A stretch of 21,377 nt of DNA, from assembly GCA_002500925.1 (NCBI GenBank), contig DLTN01000039.1, positions 1 through 21,377 of the forward strand, read 5' to 3'. Position numbers and translations under genes: made by a program. Position 1 is the stretch's first letter. Each line of letters opens with the position of its first letter. Origin of the DNA: Gemmatimonadales bacterium UBA7835 (GTDB lineage: Bacteria; Gemmatimonadota; Gemmatimonadetes; Longimicrobiales; Gaopeijiaceae). Of the stretch, positions 15,553 through 21,377 are shown in pieces. Below the pieces are notes generated by a model, which worked only from the letters and a program-made list of their open reading frames with translations, searched no databases and was not told the origin of the DNA.

Positions 15553-16333
15553 CGCACTTGATCTGTCCACGCTGAATGAAGACCAGCGGGATGCCCTGGT
15601 AAGGCTGATTGTAACCCTCGCCGACTCCAAGCGGCTTATGGGGATCCGTTATTCGGATTGGACTCTAGGCGCCCCGTCAATCGAAACCGGTGTATCGATG
15701 GCTTCGATGACTCAAGACGAATGGGGACATGCGCGCTTGCTCTATGCGATGCTGAAGACACTAGATATTGATCCTGGGCCGTTTGAATATGAGAGGACTG
15801 GTGACAAGTTCGCTTCTGTGTCGGCGCTTGATCGCGAGCCGTTGGACTGGGCAGCTGTCGTAGCCCTGATGGTTTTAGCTGATGGAGCGCTTTCGACTAT
15901 GCTCCGGTCCGTCGCTCAGGGGACATTGGAGCAGGCCCGACGTCGAGTGCCGAAGATGCTTGCTGAAGAGCAATACCATATGAGCATGGGTTCCGCTTGG
16001 TATCGTCGATTAGCCGACAGCGGGGGTGAGTCCCGACGTCTCCTGGCTGTCGCGACGGAGGATATTCTTCCTGGGTTGCTCGCTTGGGTCGGGGTGGATG
16101 ATGCGGCTGCCCGCAGGATGGTGGCTATTGGGATCCTAGATTCTGCGGCAGATCGACTCGCACTATATCGTGATGAGGTACGGGAGTTCGTCGCCCTAGT
16201 AGGTGTAGATATCGATGCCGTGCTTGGAACAAGTGAATGGGACGAAGTGCGTGGCCGCGCGGTGGGGCGACCTGATGAGGAAGCCTGTGAAAGAGCTCGA
16301 GGCGACCGGAATCGAGCTCTTTTAGTTGAGTAG
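15545..16333 (+). CDS. paaC: 1,2-phenylacetyl-CoA epoxidase subunit PaaC
   Basis: This is the ferritin-like partner of PaaA in the epoxidase, about 262 residues from this start. It aligns by eye with PaaA without gaps from ADSK (26-29) to QDEWGHAR (57-64). Of PaaA's six iron-ligand positions, five are kept here: E59, H62, D113, E142 and H145. The first glutamate is replaced by K29. E. coli PaaC, recalled from memory, is more degenerate at the E/H pair. Two in-frame ATGs exist: 15545 overlaps paaB by 8 nt and 15521 by 32 nt. Neither has a clear ribosome-binding site, so translation is probably coupled to paaB and the shorter overlap is preferred. The zinc-ribbon gene starts 4 nt after the stop. 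Confidence 0.93.
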   Translation: MTDALDLSTLNEDQRDALVRLIVTLADSKRLMGIRYSDWTLGAPSIETGVSMASMTQDEWGHARLLYAMLKTLDIDPGPFEYERTGDKFASVSALDREPLDWAAVVALMVLADGALSTMLRSVAQGTLEQARRRVPKMLAEEQYHMSMGSAWYRRLADSGGESRRLLAVATEDILPGLLAWVGVDDAAARRMVAIGILDSAADRLALYRDEVREFVALVGVDIDAVLGTSEWDEVRGRAVGRPDEEACERARGDRNRALLVE

Positions 16334-16337
16334 CCCT

Positions 16338-16583
16338 ATGCCGCCGCGCCGACCATTTACAGGCAGATTGAACAGCAAGGAAGTTCAAAAGTCTTCCTTC
16401 AATGCTAAAGAGCGCCGTGAAGAGTCGCCGGATGTGTTGCCTGCTGCGCCACCATGTCCGTTTTGTGAACAAACGCAAACCGAGATAATGAATGCCTTCG
16501 GATCCCACGCGTCAGTGAGCAGTTTTTGGTGTCGCTCGTGCGGGAGCCCGTTCGAACTGATGAGGTGGAGAAGAGATGGTTGA
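16338..16583 (+). CDS. separate zinc-ribbon protein equivalent to the PaaD C-terminal domain
   Basis: This 81-residue product has a basic, probably disordered N-terminal half and a four-cysteine ribbon CPFC-X21-CRSC followed by GSPFELMRW. The spacing and the MNAFGSHASVSSFWCRSCGSPFE context closely match the C-terminal ribbon of full-length PaaD, which runs CGS...ISEFGSTACKALYRC..C.EPF. The paaD-like gene in this cluster stops just before that domain. The ATG at 16338 is 4 nt after the paaC stop; a TTG at 16326 would overlap paaC by 8 nt. The simplest reading is a split PaaD whose two parts act together in maturing the epoxidase. It is the last gene of the cluster and faces a convergent gene 31 nt away. 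Confidence 0.85.
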   Translation: MPPRRPFTGRLNSKEVQKSSFNAKERREESPDVLPAAPPCPFCEQTQTEIMNAFGSHASVSSFWCRSCGSPFELMRWRRDG

Positions 16584-16614
16584 TGCCGATTGGGGACAGA
16601 CTATCTCGTGACCA

Positions 16615-17187
16615 TCAGGCCCTGATCAACTCTACCTCTTCCAGGAAGTCTTTCAGGGGTTTGGCAACAGCTACCGCTCGCTCCTGAATCGCTGCTGCGG
16701 TCGTATCGCGAACGACACCGTCCAGTATGTGGCGCGCAACGGCTTGACCCAACTTGTTACCGGATTGGTCGGCAGCCTGGTGGTACTCGGCGTATCGAGC
16801 GCTTACGTGCTGCTCAAATAGGGGTAGCTGTGACTCTTGCGTTCCGTTTTCCACCATGTCTTCGAAAACGGCACCGTGAAGAGCGTCTAGCCCTTCTCGG
16901 ATACGGGCTTCGGGTGTACGACCGAGGAAGGCCATTTGAACGCCTCGGGTGTGCGCCCACATAAAGAAGATGAGGGCTTCCTCAGCTGTGCGGCCGTTGG
17001 TACGATCGTCGTCATAAAGTGTACGGATGTCTGCTAGAGGCGTTTCGACATCCTCTTGCGAGATGAAATCGGTAAAGCTCTCCCAAACGAGTCGAGCGAG
17101 GCTGTCACCTAGTTCGTAGGGTGTCATCGTCTGAGGCGCACGAAATTGACGCGGCTCGTCGGTGAGTGTTGTGTTCACCGTGATCAT
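16615..17187 (-). CDS. hypothetical protein, helical, unassigned
   Basis: The 190-residue product is soluble, acidic and probably mostly alpha-helical, without signal peptide or membrane segment. I do not recognise a family. It begins MITVNTTLTDEPRQFRAPQT and contains the stretches YELGDSLARLVWESFTDFI, EEALIFFMWAHTRGVQMAFLG and KPLKDFLEEVELIRA. The ATG at 17187 abuts an AAGG. A GTG three codons further in (17178) is better spaced from that site and may be the true start; an in-frame stop lies two codons upstream of the ATG. It converges on the end of the phenylacetate genes and is divergent from the lipoprotein gene, with about 52 nt between starts. Coding character is good but function is unknown. 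Confidence 0.75.
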   Translation of the reverse strand: MITVNTTLTDEPRQFRAPQTMTPYELGDSLARLVWESFTDFISQEDVETPLADIRTLYDDDRTNGRTAEEALIFFMWAHTRGVQMAFLGRTPEARIREGLDALHGAVFEDMVENGTQESQLPLFEQHVSARYAEYHQAADQSGNKLGQAVARHILDGVVRDTTAAAIQERAVAVAKPLKDFLEEVELIRA

Positions 17188-17239
17188 CCTTCATAGCATA
17201 TGTTTCGTAGGACCCTCAATTCGGACCTTGGGAGCCAAA

Positions 17240-17986
17240 GTGTCAAGGATGAAGATTCCTGCTACTCACTTAGTAATGAAAATGTTTGACCGGGTAAGTC
17301 CCTCGAGGTCGCCGAGAACCCTTGTTCGGGTTGGTATTCTGGCGGGGTTTGGGTTAATGTCGGCATGCTCAGCCTCAGAGCCTGTTCTGCCGCGACCGCG
17401 ACCAATCGTCAACTATCAAGGTGCCCGGATTCGTGCAGACTATGAGGAGATGAAGAGCGTAAATGAGTGGGTGACTCGCGAGCAGGAAAATATCGTCAAT
17501 GACCCATCTTTCTGGGTCGTGTCGAACGCGACGCTAGGTGAGACCTTGCCGTGGGAGGGTATGCGGCTCGCTCCGGATAGCGTGATCCTCAATGTCCCAT
17601 TAGGTGGCAGGGATGGTCAGCTAGCGTACCAGATATATGGGCACCTGCACTTGATGGTGCAGATGGGCCGGCAAGGCGAGTGGCTACCCGAAGCGCCGGA
17701 AGCGAGCGGCTATGACCTGGAGCGGGCTATAGTCGATCGGGTCGCGAACGTGTGGATCCTAGGCCGGACGGTGTTCGACACACAGCCGTTCGCACCCTTA
17801 GACGAACTCGCGTACGCGAAGTATTTCGACTTTCTAGATGCCTTCATATTTACAGCCCGCCCTGATCTCTATGGCTCTGAGCGTGCGCAGTGGGTTAGGG
17901 AAAACCCTGAACGGGCAGGCGAATATAGGGAATGGTTTACGGAAACCTTCAACCGTGAGCCGCCGGGCGTTAGGGCCAAAGACTAG
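17240..17986 (+). CDS. hypothetical lipoprotein
   Basis: This product of about 248 residues carries a hydrophobic stretch VGILAGFGLMSAC whose last cysteine (43 from this start) fits a lipobox (LMSAC). The mature part has no recognised domain. Notable segments are NYQGARIRADYEEMKSVNEW, a GGRDGQLAYQIYGHLHLMVQ region, and a helical C-terminal part with RENPERAGEYREWFTETFNREPP. The GTG at 17240 is chosen because GGAG lies five bases upstream. ATGs at 17249 and 17276 are in frame and would shorten the rather long N-terminal region before the signal core. It is divergent from the hypothetical gene to the left and converges on a small unassigned gene to the right. Probably anchored to a membrane facing the periplasm. 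Confidence 0.75.
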   Translation: MSRMKIPATHLVMKMFDRVSPSRSPRTLVRVGILAGFGLMSACSASEPVLPRPRPIVNYQGARIRADYEEMKSVNEWVTREQENIVNDPSFWVVSNATLGETLPWEGMRLAPDSVILNVPLGGRDGQLAYQIYGHLHLMVQMGRQGEWLPEAPEASGYDLERAIVDRVANVWILGRTVFDTQPFAPLDELAYAKYFDFLDAFIFTARPDLYGSERAQWVRENPERAGEYREWFTETFNREPPGVRAKD

Positions 17987-17999
17987 ATCTTGCTGGGTG

Positions 18000-18317
18000 T
18001 TAAGCCGGAACGACGTCCCACTGGAGTCCGATTGGTCCTGTCTTATCCAACTCTTCCACCTGAATATCGATACGCCCCGAACGCGCCAGCCGGTCATTGC
18101 TAGGCTTGCCACCGAACACAGCGAAGTCGAGCACCCGAAAGCGACATGTGACACCCTCCGGGGAGGTCGCACACATTTCCGATCCTTTCAGTGATTTTAC
18201 GGGGGGTGCTTCACCGGACTGTACTCGAAGCCGTAGAATACGGCCTCTGTGAGGCGCATCCATCGCATCGAGAACTCGGTACGAGACATCGCCACCAATA
18301 ATGGTTTTAGCTGACAT
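18000..18317 (-). CDS. small hypothetical protein, divergent from the decarboxylase
   Basis: From the ATG at 18317 the product is 105 residues, soluble and beta-rich by appearance: alternating hydrophobic segments such as GRILRLRVQ, VTCRFRVLDFAVFGG and GRIDIQVEEL. Two cysteines sit in SEMCATSPEGVTCRF. I do not recognise it. The frame extends upstream to 18377, but that part overlaps the decarboxylase gene on the other strand and reads like antisense (RVFHRRRHA), so the inner start is preferred. It ends 13 nt from the convergent lipoprotein gene. Its position fills what would otherwise be a 350-nt gap, and the amino-acid composition is protein-like. Confidence 0.65.
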   Translation of the reverse strand: MSAKTIIGGDVSYRVLDAMDAPHRGRILRLRVQSGEAPPVKSLKGSEMCATSPEGVTCRFRVLDFAVFGGKPSNDRLARSGRIDIQVEELDKTGPIGLQWDVVPA

Positions 18318-18335
18318 GGCAGAAAGGTTACTGGC

Positions 18336-19781
18336 ATGACGTCGTCGATGGAAGACGCGCCCGAGAACGAGATGCAACTGTCCAGTGCGAGGATGATGGA
18401 GCTAGCCGAGCTGGCTTCACGCCTGATAGTGGAGCGCTTAGAGCGTCTTCCTACCGAGCCTGCTTGGCGCGGTGGCACTCGTGCCGAGCTTGAGGCCATA
18501 ATGCGTGAAGATCCTCCAGAAGAAGGCAGGCCGCCTGAGCAGGTGCTTGAACGAGCAGCGCGCGAGATACTTCCCGTGGCGGGCCGAGTCGATCATCCTC
18601 GGTTTTTCGCCTTCGTGCCCTCGTCTCCGACTTGGCCGAGCGTACTCGCGGACTACATGGCGGCGGGCCATAACGTGTTCCAAGGGACCTGGCTTGGCGC
18701 ATCAGGCCCGAGTCAACTTGAGGTGGTTGTGATCGACTGGTTTCGTGACTGGATAGGGTATCCGACAACGGCGGGTGGCCTCTTCACAAGTGGGGGTTCT
18801 GCAGCGAGCCTCGACGCATTCGTTGCCGCCCGAGAAGCAGCTGGGGCTCCGGACTACGCTGCAGTTTATATGTCTGACCAGAGTCACACTGCCTTGAGTC
18901 GGGCGGCGACAATTGTTGGAGTTCGGCCTGAACGTGTTCGGAAGGTTCCTAGTGACAGTCGTTTTCGCCTTGATATGAATGCATTACGAAGCATGATTAC
19001 CAAGGATAGAGAAGATGGGCTTTCTCCAATCGCCATCTGTGCCAACGCCGGAGCAACGAATACGGGTGCTGTAGATCCGCTGGCTGCTATCGCCGACCTT
19101 TGTGAGGCAGAGAATATCTGGTTCCACGTGGATGCCGCGTATGGTGGTTTTGCCATCCTAGACGAAGGAGTCAAGAGACTCTTTGAGGGGATCGAGAGGG
19201 CAGATTCTATCGCCATGGATGCCCACAAGTGGCTTTTCCAGCCATTCGAAACGGGATGCCTGATGGTCAAGGACGTTAGGAGGCTTGAGTCTGCCTTCTC
19301 TGTTCGCCCAGAATATTTGCAGGATACGGAATGGGGCAGGGATCACCCGAACTTTGGTGATCGAGGCCTTCAGCTCAGTCGGTCGTTCCGGGCTCTTAAG
19401 GTTTGGATGTCGATTCAGACTTTCGGCATGAAGGCGTTTCGGTCCGCGGTCAGCCGCGGAATTGGATTGGCTACGAAGGCGGAGGAGTGGATACGTGCCT
19501 CAGAGACGCTCGAAATCGCTAACCCAGCCTCGCTGAGTGTTGTTTGTTTTCGATTTAACCCTAAGGAAAAAAATCTCTCGGGTCGGGAACTGGAGGCGCT
19601 GAACGAACGGATTCAAGAGCGGGTAATAGAGACAGGTACCGCGATGATGTCATCCACCCGTCTCCGCGGGGAGTACTCATTGAGGCTGTGCATCATTAAT
19701 TATACCACCACCTGGGACGACGTTTGTTCTACGCTCGAAGCTATTGAGAGGTTCGGCTTGGATGCGTTGTCTGATGGATGA
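18336..19781 (+). CDS. group II PLP-dependent decarboxylase (aromatic-L-amino-acid decarboxylase family)
   Basis: This cytosolic pyridoxal-phosphate enzyme of 481 residues should convert an amino acid to its amine. Family landmarks are all present: substrate-binding region HPRFFAFVPSSPTWPSVLAD (87-106), GLFTSGGSAASLDA (148-161), ring-stacking H184 in SDQSHTA, D266 in VDAAYGG and the Schiff-base lysine K298 in MDAHKWLFQP. The flexible catalytic loop reads NFGDRGLQLSRSFRALK; I do not see a tyrosine at the place where animal aromatic decarboxylases have it, so substrate and reaction type remain open. The ATG at 18336 has AGAAAGG eight bases upstream. A CPBP protease gene overlaps its end by 8 nt. 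Substrates may be aromatic amino acids, but glutamate, aspartate or diaminobutyrate cannot be excluded. Confidence 0.9.
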   Translation: MTSSMEDAPENEMQLSSARMMELAELASRLIVERLERLPTEPAWRGGTRAELEAIMREDPPEEGRPPEQVLERAAREILPVAGRVDHPRFFAFVPSSPTWPSVLADYMAAGHNVFQGTWLGASGPSQLEVVVIDWFRDWIGYPTTAGGLFTSGGSAASLDAFVAAREAAGAPDYAAVYMSDQSHTALSRAATIVGVRPERVRKVPSDSRFRLDMNALRSMITKDREDGLSPIAICANAGATNTGAVDPLAAIADLCEAENIWFHVDAAYGGFAILDEGVKRLFEGIERADSIAMDAHKWLFQPFETGCLMVKDVRRLESAFSVRPEYLQDTEWGRDHPNFGDRGLQLSRSFRALKVWMSIQTFGMKAFRSAVSRGIGLATKAEEWIRASETLEIANPASLSVVCFRFNPKEKNLSGRELEALNERIQERVIETGTAMMSSTRLRGEYSLRLCIINYTTTWDDVCSTLEAIERFGLDALSDG

Positions 19782-20586
19782 AAAATCAGACGTACGTGAC
19801 CGACATATGAAGGCAAGAAGATACGGAGTGGTGTCCGTATTGAGCTTCTTTGCTGTGCTGTTCTGGTTGGGGTGGATAGAAGATTATCCCGCCGTGGACG
19901 CCGTGTTGATGGCTGTGGTTCTAGCAGCTTTACCCGGCCTCTCTTTGGTTCAAGTCCCGCTAGTAAGTGGTGTGTCAATAGATCGACTGCAGGCCTATTG
20001 GAGCTCTACGGTCACACTTTGGGTTCTCGGTGCGAGTTGTTGGTTGGTCGGCACCAGGGGTGGTGACATTTCTGCTATTGGGATGGTGCCTCTGTCACTT
20101 AGTGCGATGCTGGGATGGTCGGTGACCTTAACGGTCGCGGGAATCGGCATCATCCTAGCCTTTCGCTGGCTGGGCGGTCGATTCAGGGTCGCCGAGACCC
20201 CTCTCTTAAAGAGCCTTTTGCCCAAGACTCGGCAGGAACGGCGAGTCTTCGGAGTATTGTCTCTTGCGGCTGGAACATGCGAAGAGTTGGCTTACCGGGG
20301 ATACGTGATTCCTATGCTCATTCCGGCCTTGGGGCTGGGTAGCGCCGTGATGATATCGTCTCTCGTCTTTGGTTTGATGCATAGTTACCAAGGCTGGCTC
20401 GGCATTTTCCGAACTACGTTGATGGGAGCAGTTTTGGCCTGGGGATTTATTTTTTCGGGGAGCCTTGTTCCGGCCATGATCGCACACACTGCGATCGATC
20501 TGATTGCTGGAATCCTCATTGGTGACTGGCTCCTGTCGCCCGAACCTGAATTCGGGGTAGATTCGAGAGAATCCCCCTACTTTTAA
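19774..20586 (+). CDS. CPBP family intramembrane metalloprotease
   Basis: This polytopic protein has about 270 residues and six to eight membrane segments. It carries the three CPBP/Abi motifs: EE followed by R in CEELAYRGY (E170, E171, R175 from this start), FGLMHSYQG (H203) and AHTAIDLIAG (H238, D242). The family includes the eukaryotic CAAX endoprotease Rce1 and bacterial members whose substrates are mostly unknown. Starts at 19762, 19774 and 19807 are all possible. The 19774 ATG overlaps the decarboxylase stop by 8 nt and gives a short charged N-terminus before the first membrane helix. No clear ribosome-binding site is seen, so coupled translation is likely. Cotranscribed with the decarboxylase. 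Confidence 0.88.
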   Translation: MDEKSDVRDRHMKARRYGVVSVLSFFAVLFWLGWIEDYPAVDAVLMAVVLAALPGLSLVQVPLVSGVSIDRLQAYWSSTVTLWVLGASCWLVGTRGGDISAIGMVPLSLSAMLGWSVTLTVAGIGIILAFRWLGGRFRVAETPLLKSLLPKTRQERRVFGVLSLAAGTCEELAYRGYVIPMLIPALGLGSAVMISSLVFGLMHSYQGWLGIFRTTLMGAVLAWGFIFSGSLVPAMIAHTAIDLIAGILIGDWLLSPEPEFGVDSRESPYF

Positions 20587-20606
20587 CGCTCTGATTCCGG
20601 GAACGC

Positions 20607-21020
20607 ATGGAAGTTGACCTAGCACTGCTCGCTGATGCCGCAACGATAGACGGGTCAGGAAAGCTCAACATACTGGGGATCTTTGATCGACTGGGGACGG
20701 GGGCATTCCCAACGCGGCATCCTCGGATGGCGCTTGTGCTCCGCTTTTCTGCAGGGGTGCATGAGGTGGGAAAGCACGAGATTGAAATAGTGCTCAAGGC
20801 ACCCGATGGGGGTGAAGTGGTTCGGATTGATGGTGAGATGAACCTGGCAGCAGGGCCCGGCCAGGTATCAAGCGGAGTGCTTGTTCCGCATGTCCTTAAT
20901 CTGGATGGACTCGTTTTCCCAGCGCCTGGCCTTTACGCCTTCGACGTAAGCGTGGATGGTAAGCATCATGTGCTGATCCCACTTACCGTAGACGGACCGA
21001 CAAAGACGGCTCAGGCATAA
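20607..21020 (+). CDS. DUF6941 family protein
   Basis: This small soluble protein of 137 residues starts MEVDLALLADAATIDGSGKL and continues NILGIFDRL. This opening is typical of DUF6941 proteins, which are beta-rich and have no established function. The rest alternates strands (RMALVLRFSAG, HEIEIVLKAPDG, GLYAFDVSVDGKHHVLIPL). The ATG at 20607 follows GGGAA closely and lies 20 nt past the protease stop, so it is probably in the same operon. The stop TAA overlaps the ATG of a 25-codon candidate ORF (TAATG). Confidence 0.8.
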   Translation: MEVDLALLADAATIDGSGKLNILGIFDRLGTGAFPTRHPRMALVLRFSAGVHEVGKHEIEIVLKAPDGGEVVRIDGEMNLAAGPGQVSSGVLVPHVLNLDGLVFPAPGLYAFDVSVDGKHHVLIPLTVDGPTKTAQA

Positions 21021-21097
21021 TGAAAATTTTATACAGAAATCTCCAAACGACTCACGTGGCCAGAAGAGACCGGGATCTCTTCTGGGCCCCCCGATGA
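21020..21097 (+). CDS. candidate 25-codon ORF linking DUF6941 gene to the next gene
   Basis: An ATG at 21020 overlaps the DUF6941 stop (TAATG). The frame of 25 codons ends in a TGA that overlaps the next ATG by 4 nt (ATGA at 21094-21097). The product is short and basic (MKILYRNLQTTHVARRDRD, then a few residues). The downstream gene has no ribosome-binding site of its own, which fits termination-reinitiation through this ORF. The ORF contains a 10-bp hairpin. The peptide itself may have no function; the coincidence of two perfect overlaps could also be chance. Confidence 0.3.
   Translation: MKILYRNLQTTHVARRDRDLFWAPR
21060..21085 (+). terminator. 10-bp perfect hairpin between the DUF6941 gene and the next gene
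   Basis: CCAGAAGAGA (21060-21069) and TCTCTTCTGG (21076-21085) form a perfect stem with a 6-nt loop. There is no T tract directly after it (GCCCCCC follows), so it may be a weak terminator, an attenuator or an RNA-processing or stability element rather than a full intrinsic terminator. Confidence 0.45.
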
Positions 21098-21377
21098 TTT
21101 TGCACCTGAACTTCGAGGAGTTGACCTCGCTTAGGGTGGGCGTCGAAAGTGTTCTGGATTATGCTGACACGGTTGGCATACCGGAGAGTGTTTTGAAGAA
21201 AGAGCTGCTTAGTGTGGAGGCGCTGAACTCACGGCTCTCCGGCGACCTTTCTCTGGAGACCTTAGAAGATCTCGCTCTGGTCAAAGCCGCGGTAACTACG
21301 ATCGTTGCGAGGCTCCGCGTCATCATGGAAACGCGTGTCCTGAGTGCTCATCCCGCGGATACGGAAGCAGTAGCTGC
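21094..21377 (+). CDS. 5' part of an unassigned helical protein (cut by window end)
   Basis: From the ATG at 21094 the frame stays open for 94 codons to the window edge. The visible part begins MILHLNFEELTSLRVGVE and is largely alpha-helical, with acidic residues and regularly spaced leucines (LSGDLSLETLEDLALVKAAV), followed by a helical VARLRVIMETRVL stretch. There is no signal peptide or membrane segment. I do not recognise the family. No ribosome-binding site precedes this ATG; translation may be coupled to the preceding 25-codon ORF, or the true start may lie further in. Confidence 0.65.
   Translation, partial: MILHLNFEELTSLRVGVESVLDYADTVGIPESVLKKELLSVEALNSRLSGDLSLETLEDLALVKAAVTTIVARLRVIMETRVLSAHPADTEAVA

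Noticed and set aside
18318..18377. N-terminal extension of the small - strand hypothetical gene
   Set aside because: It overlaps the decarboxylase start on the opposite strand and encodes a histidine/arginine-rich stretch unlike the rest; the ATG at 18317 is sufficient.
1..21377. tRNA, rRNA, CRISPR arrays, insertion sequences, phage genes, defence systems
   Set aside because: No tRNA-like cloverleaf, direct-repeat array, transposase motif, integrase or defence-type domain was seen on either strand by eye; a covariance-model scan would be needed to exclude small RNAs.

Overview
The window is about 21.4 kb of densely packed bacterial chromosome with moderately high GC, frequent GTG/TTG starts and many 1-4 nt gene overlaps. 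There is no phage, transposon, CRISPR array, rRNA or tRNA. The protein mix (DUF2911 lipoprotein, NHL-propeller lipoprotein, large PIG-L deacetylase with added domains, SSS symporter, DUF6941 protein, several unassigned lipoproteins) reminds me of Gemmatimonadota or a neighbouring phylum. That is an inference from gene content, not a measurement.

Left part (1-7692). A chain of + strand genes begins with two permeases of a BMP/NupPQ-type nucleoside or simple-sugar ABC importer. The end of the upstream gene, probably the ATPase, is just visible. It continues through a candidate 40-codon ORF into a secreted PIG-L deacetylase and an orphan binding-protein-like lipoprotein. Junctions overlap by 4 nt (GTGA, GTGA, TTGA) or 1 nt (TGATG), so translation is probably coupled along the chain. 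Converging on it from the - strand is a sodium:solute symporter, preceded by a 41-codon single-membrane-segment protein in the same operon.

Middle (7789-13390). On the - strand are peptide chain release factor 3, a DUF2911 lipoprotein and an NHL-repeat lipoprotein. These are separated by a 17-bp perfect hairpin and a good intrinsic terminator. A HupE/UreJ-family membrane protein lies divergently on the + strand.

Phenylacetate region (13521-16583). A DUF59 protein is followed by a probable promoter with an imperfect inverted repeat, then paaA, paaD, paaB, paaC and a small zinc-ribbon gene. These encode the phenylacetyl-CoA epoxidase and its maturation factor. The striking point is that PaaD looks split: its DUF59 half follows paaA, and its C-terminal four-cysteine ribbon is a separate gene after paaC. 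The PaaC subunit also keeps five of six diiron-ligand positions. The reductase gene paaE and the downstream pathway are not in the window.

Right part (16615-21377). Two unassigned divergent genes (one a lipoprotein) and a small unassigned - strand gene precede a group II PLP-dependent decarboxylase. That gene overlaps a CPBP intramembrane protease. A DUF6941 protein, a candidate 25-codon bridging ORF with an internal hairpin, and the start of a further gene cut off by the window edge complete the region.
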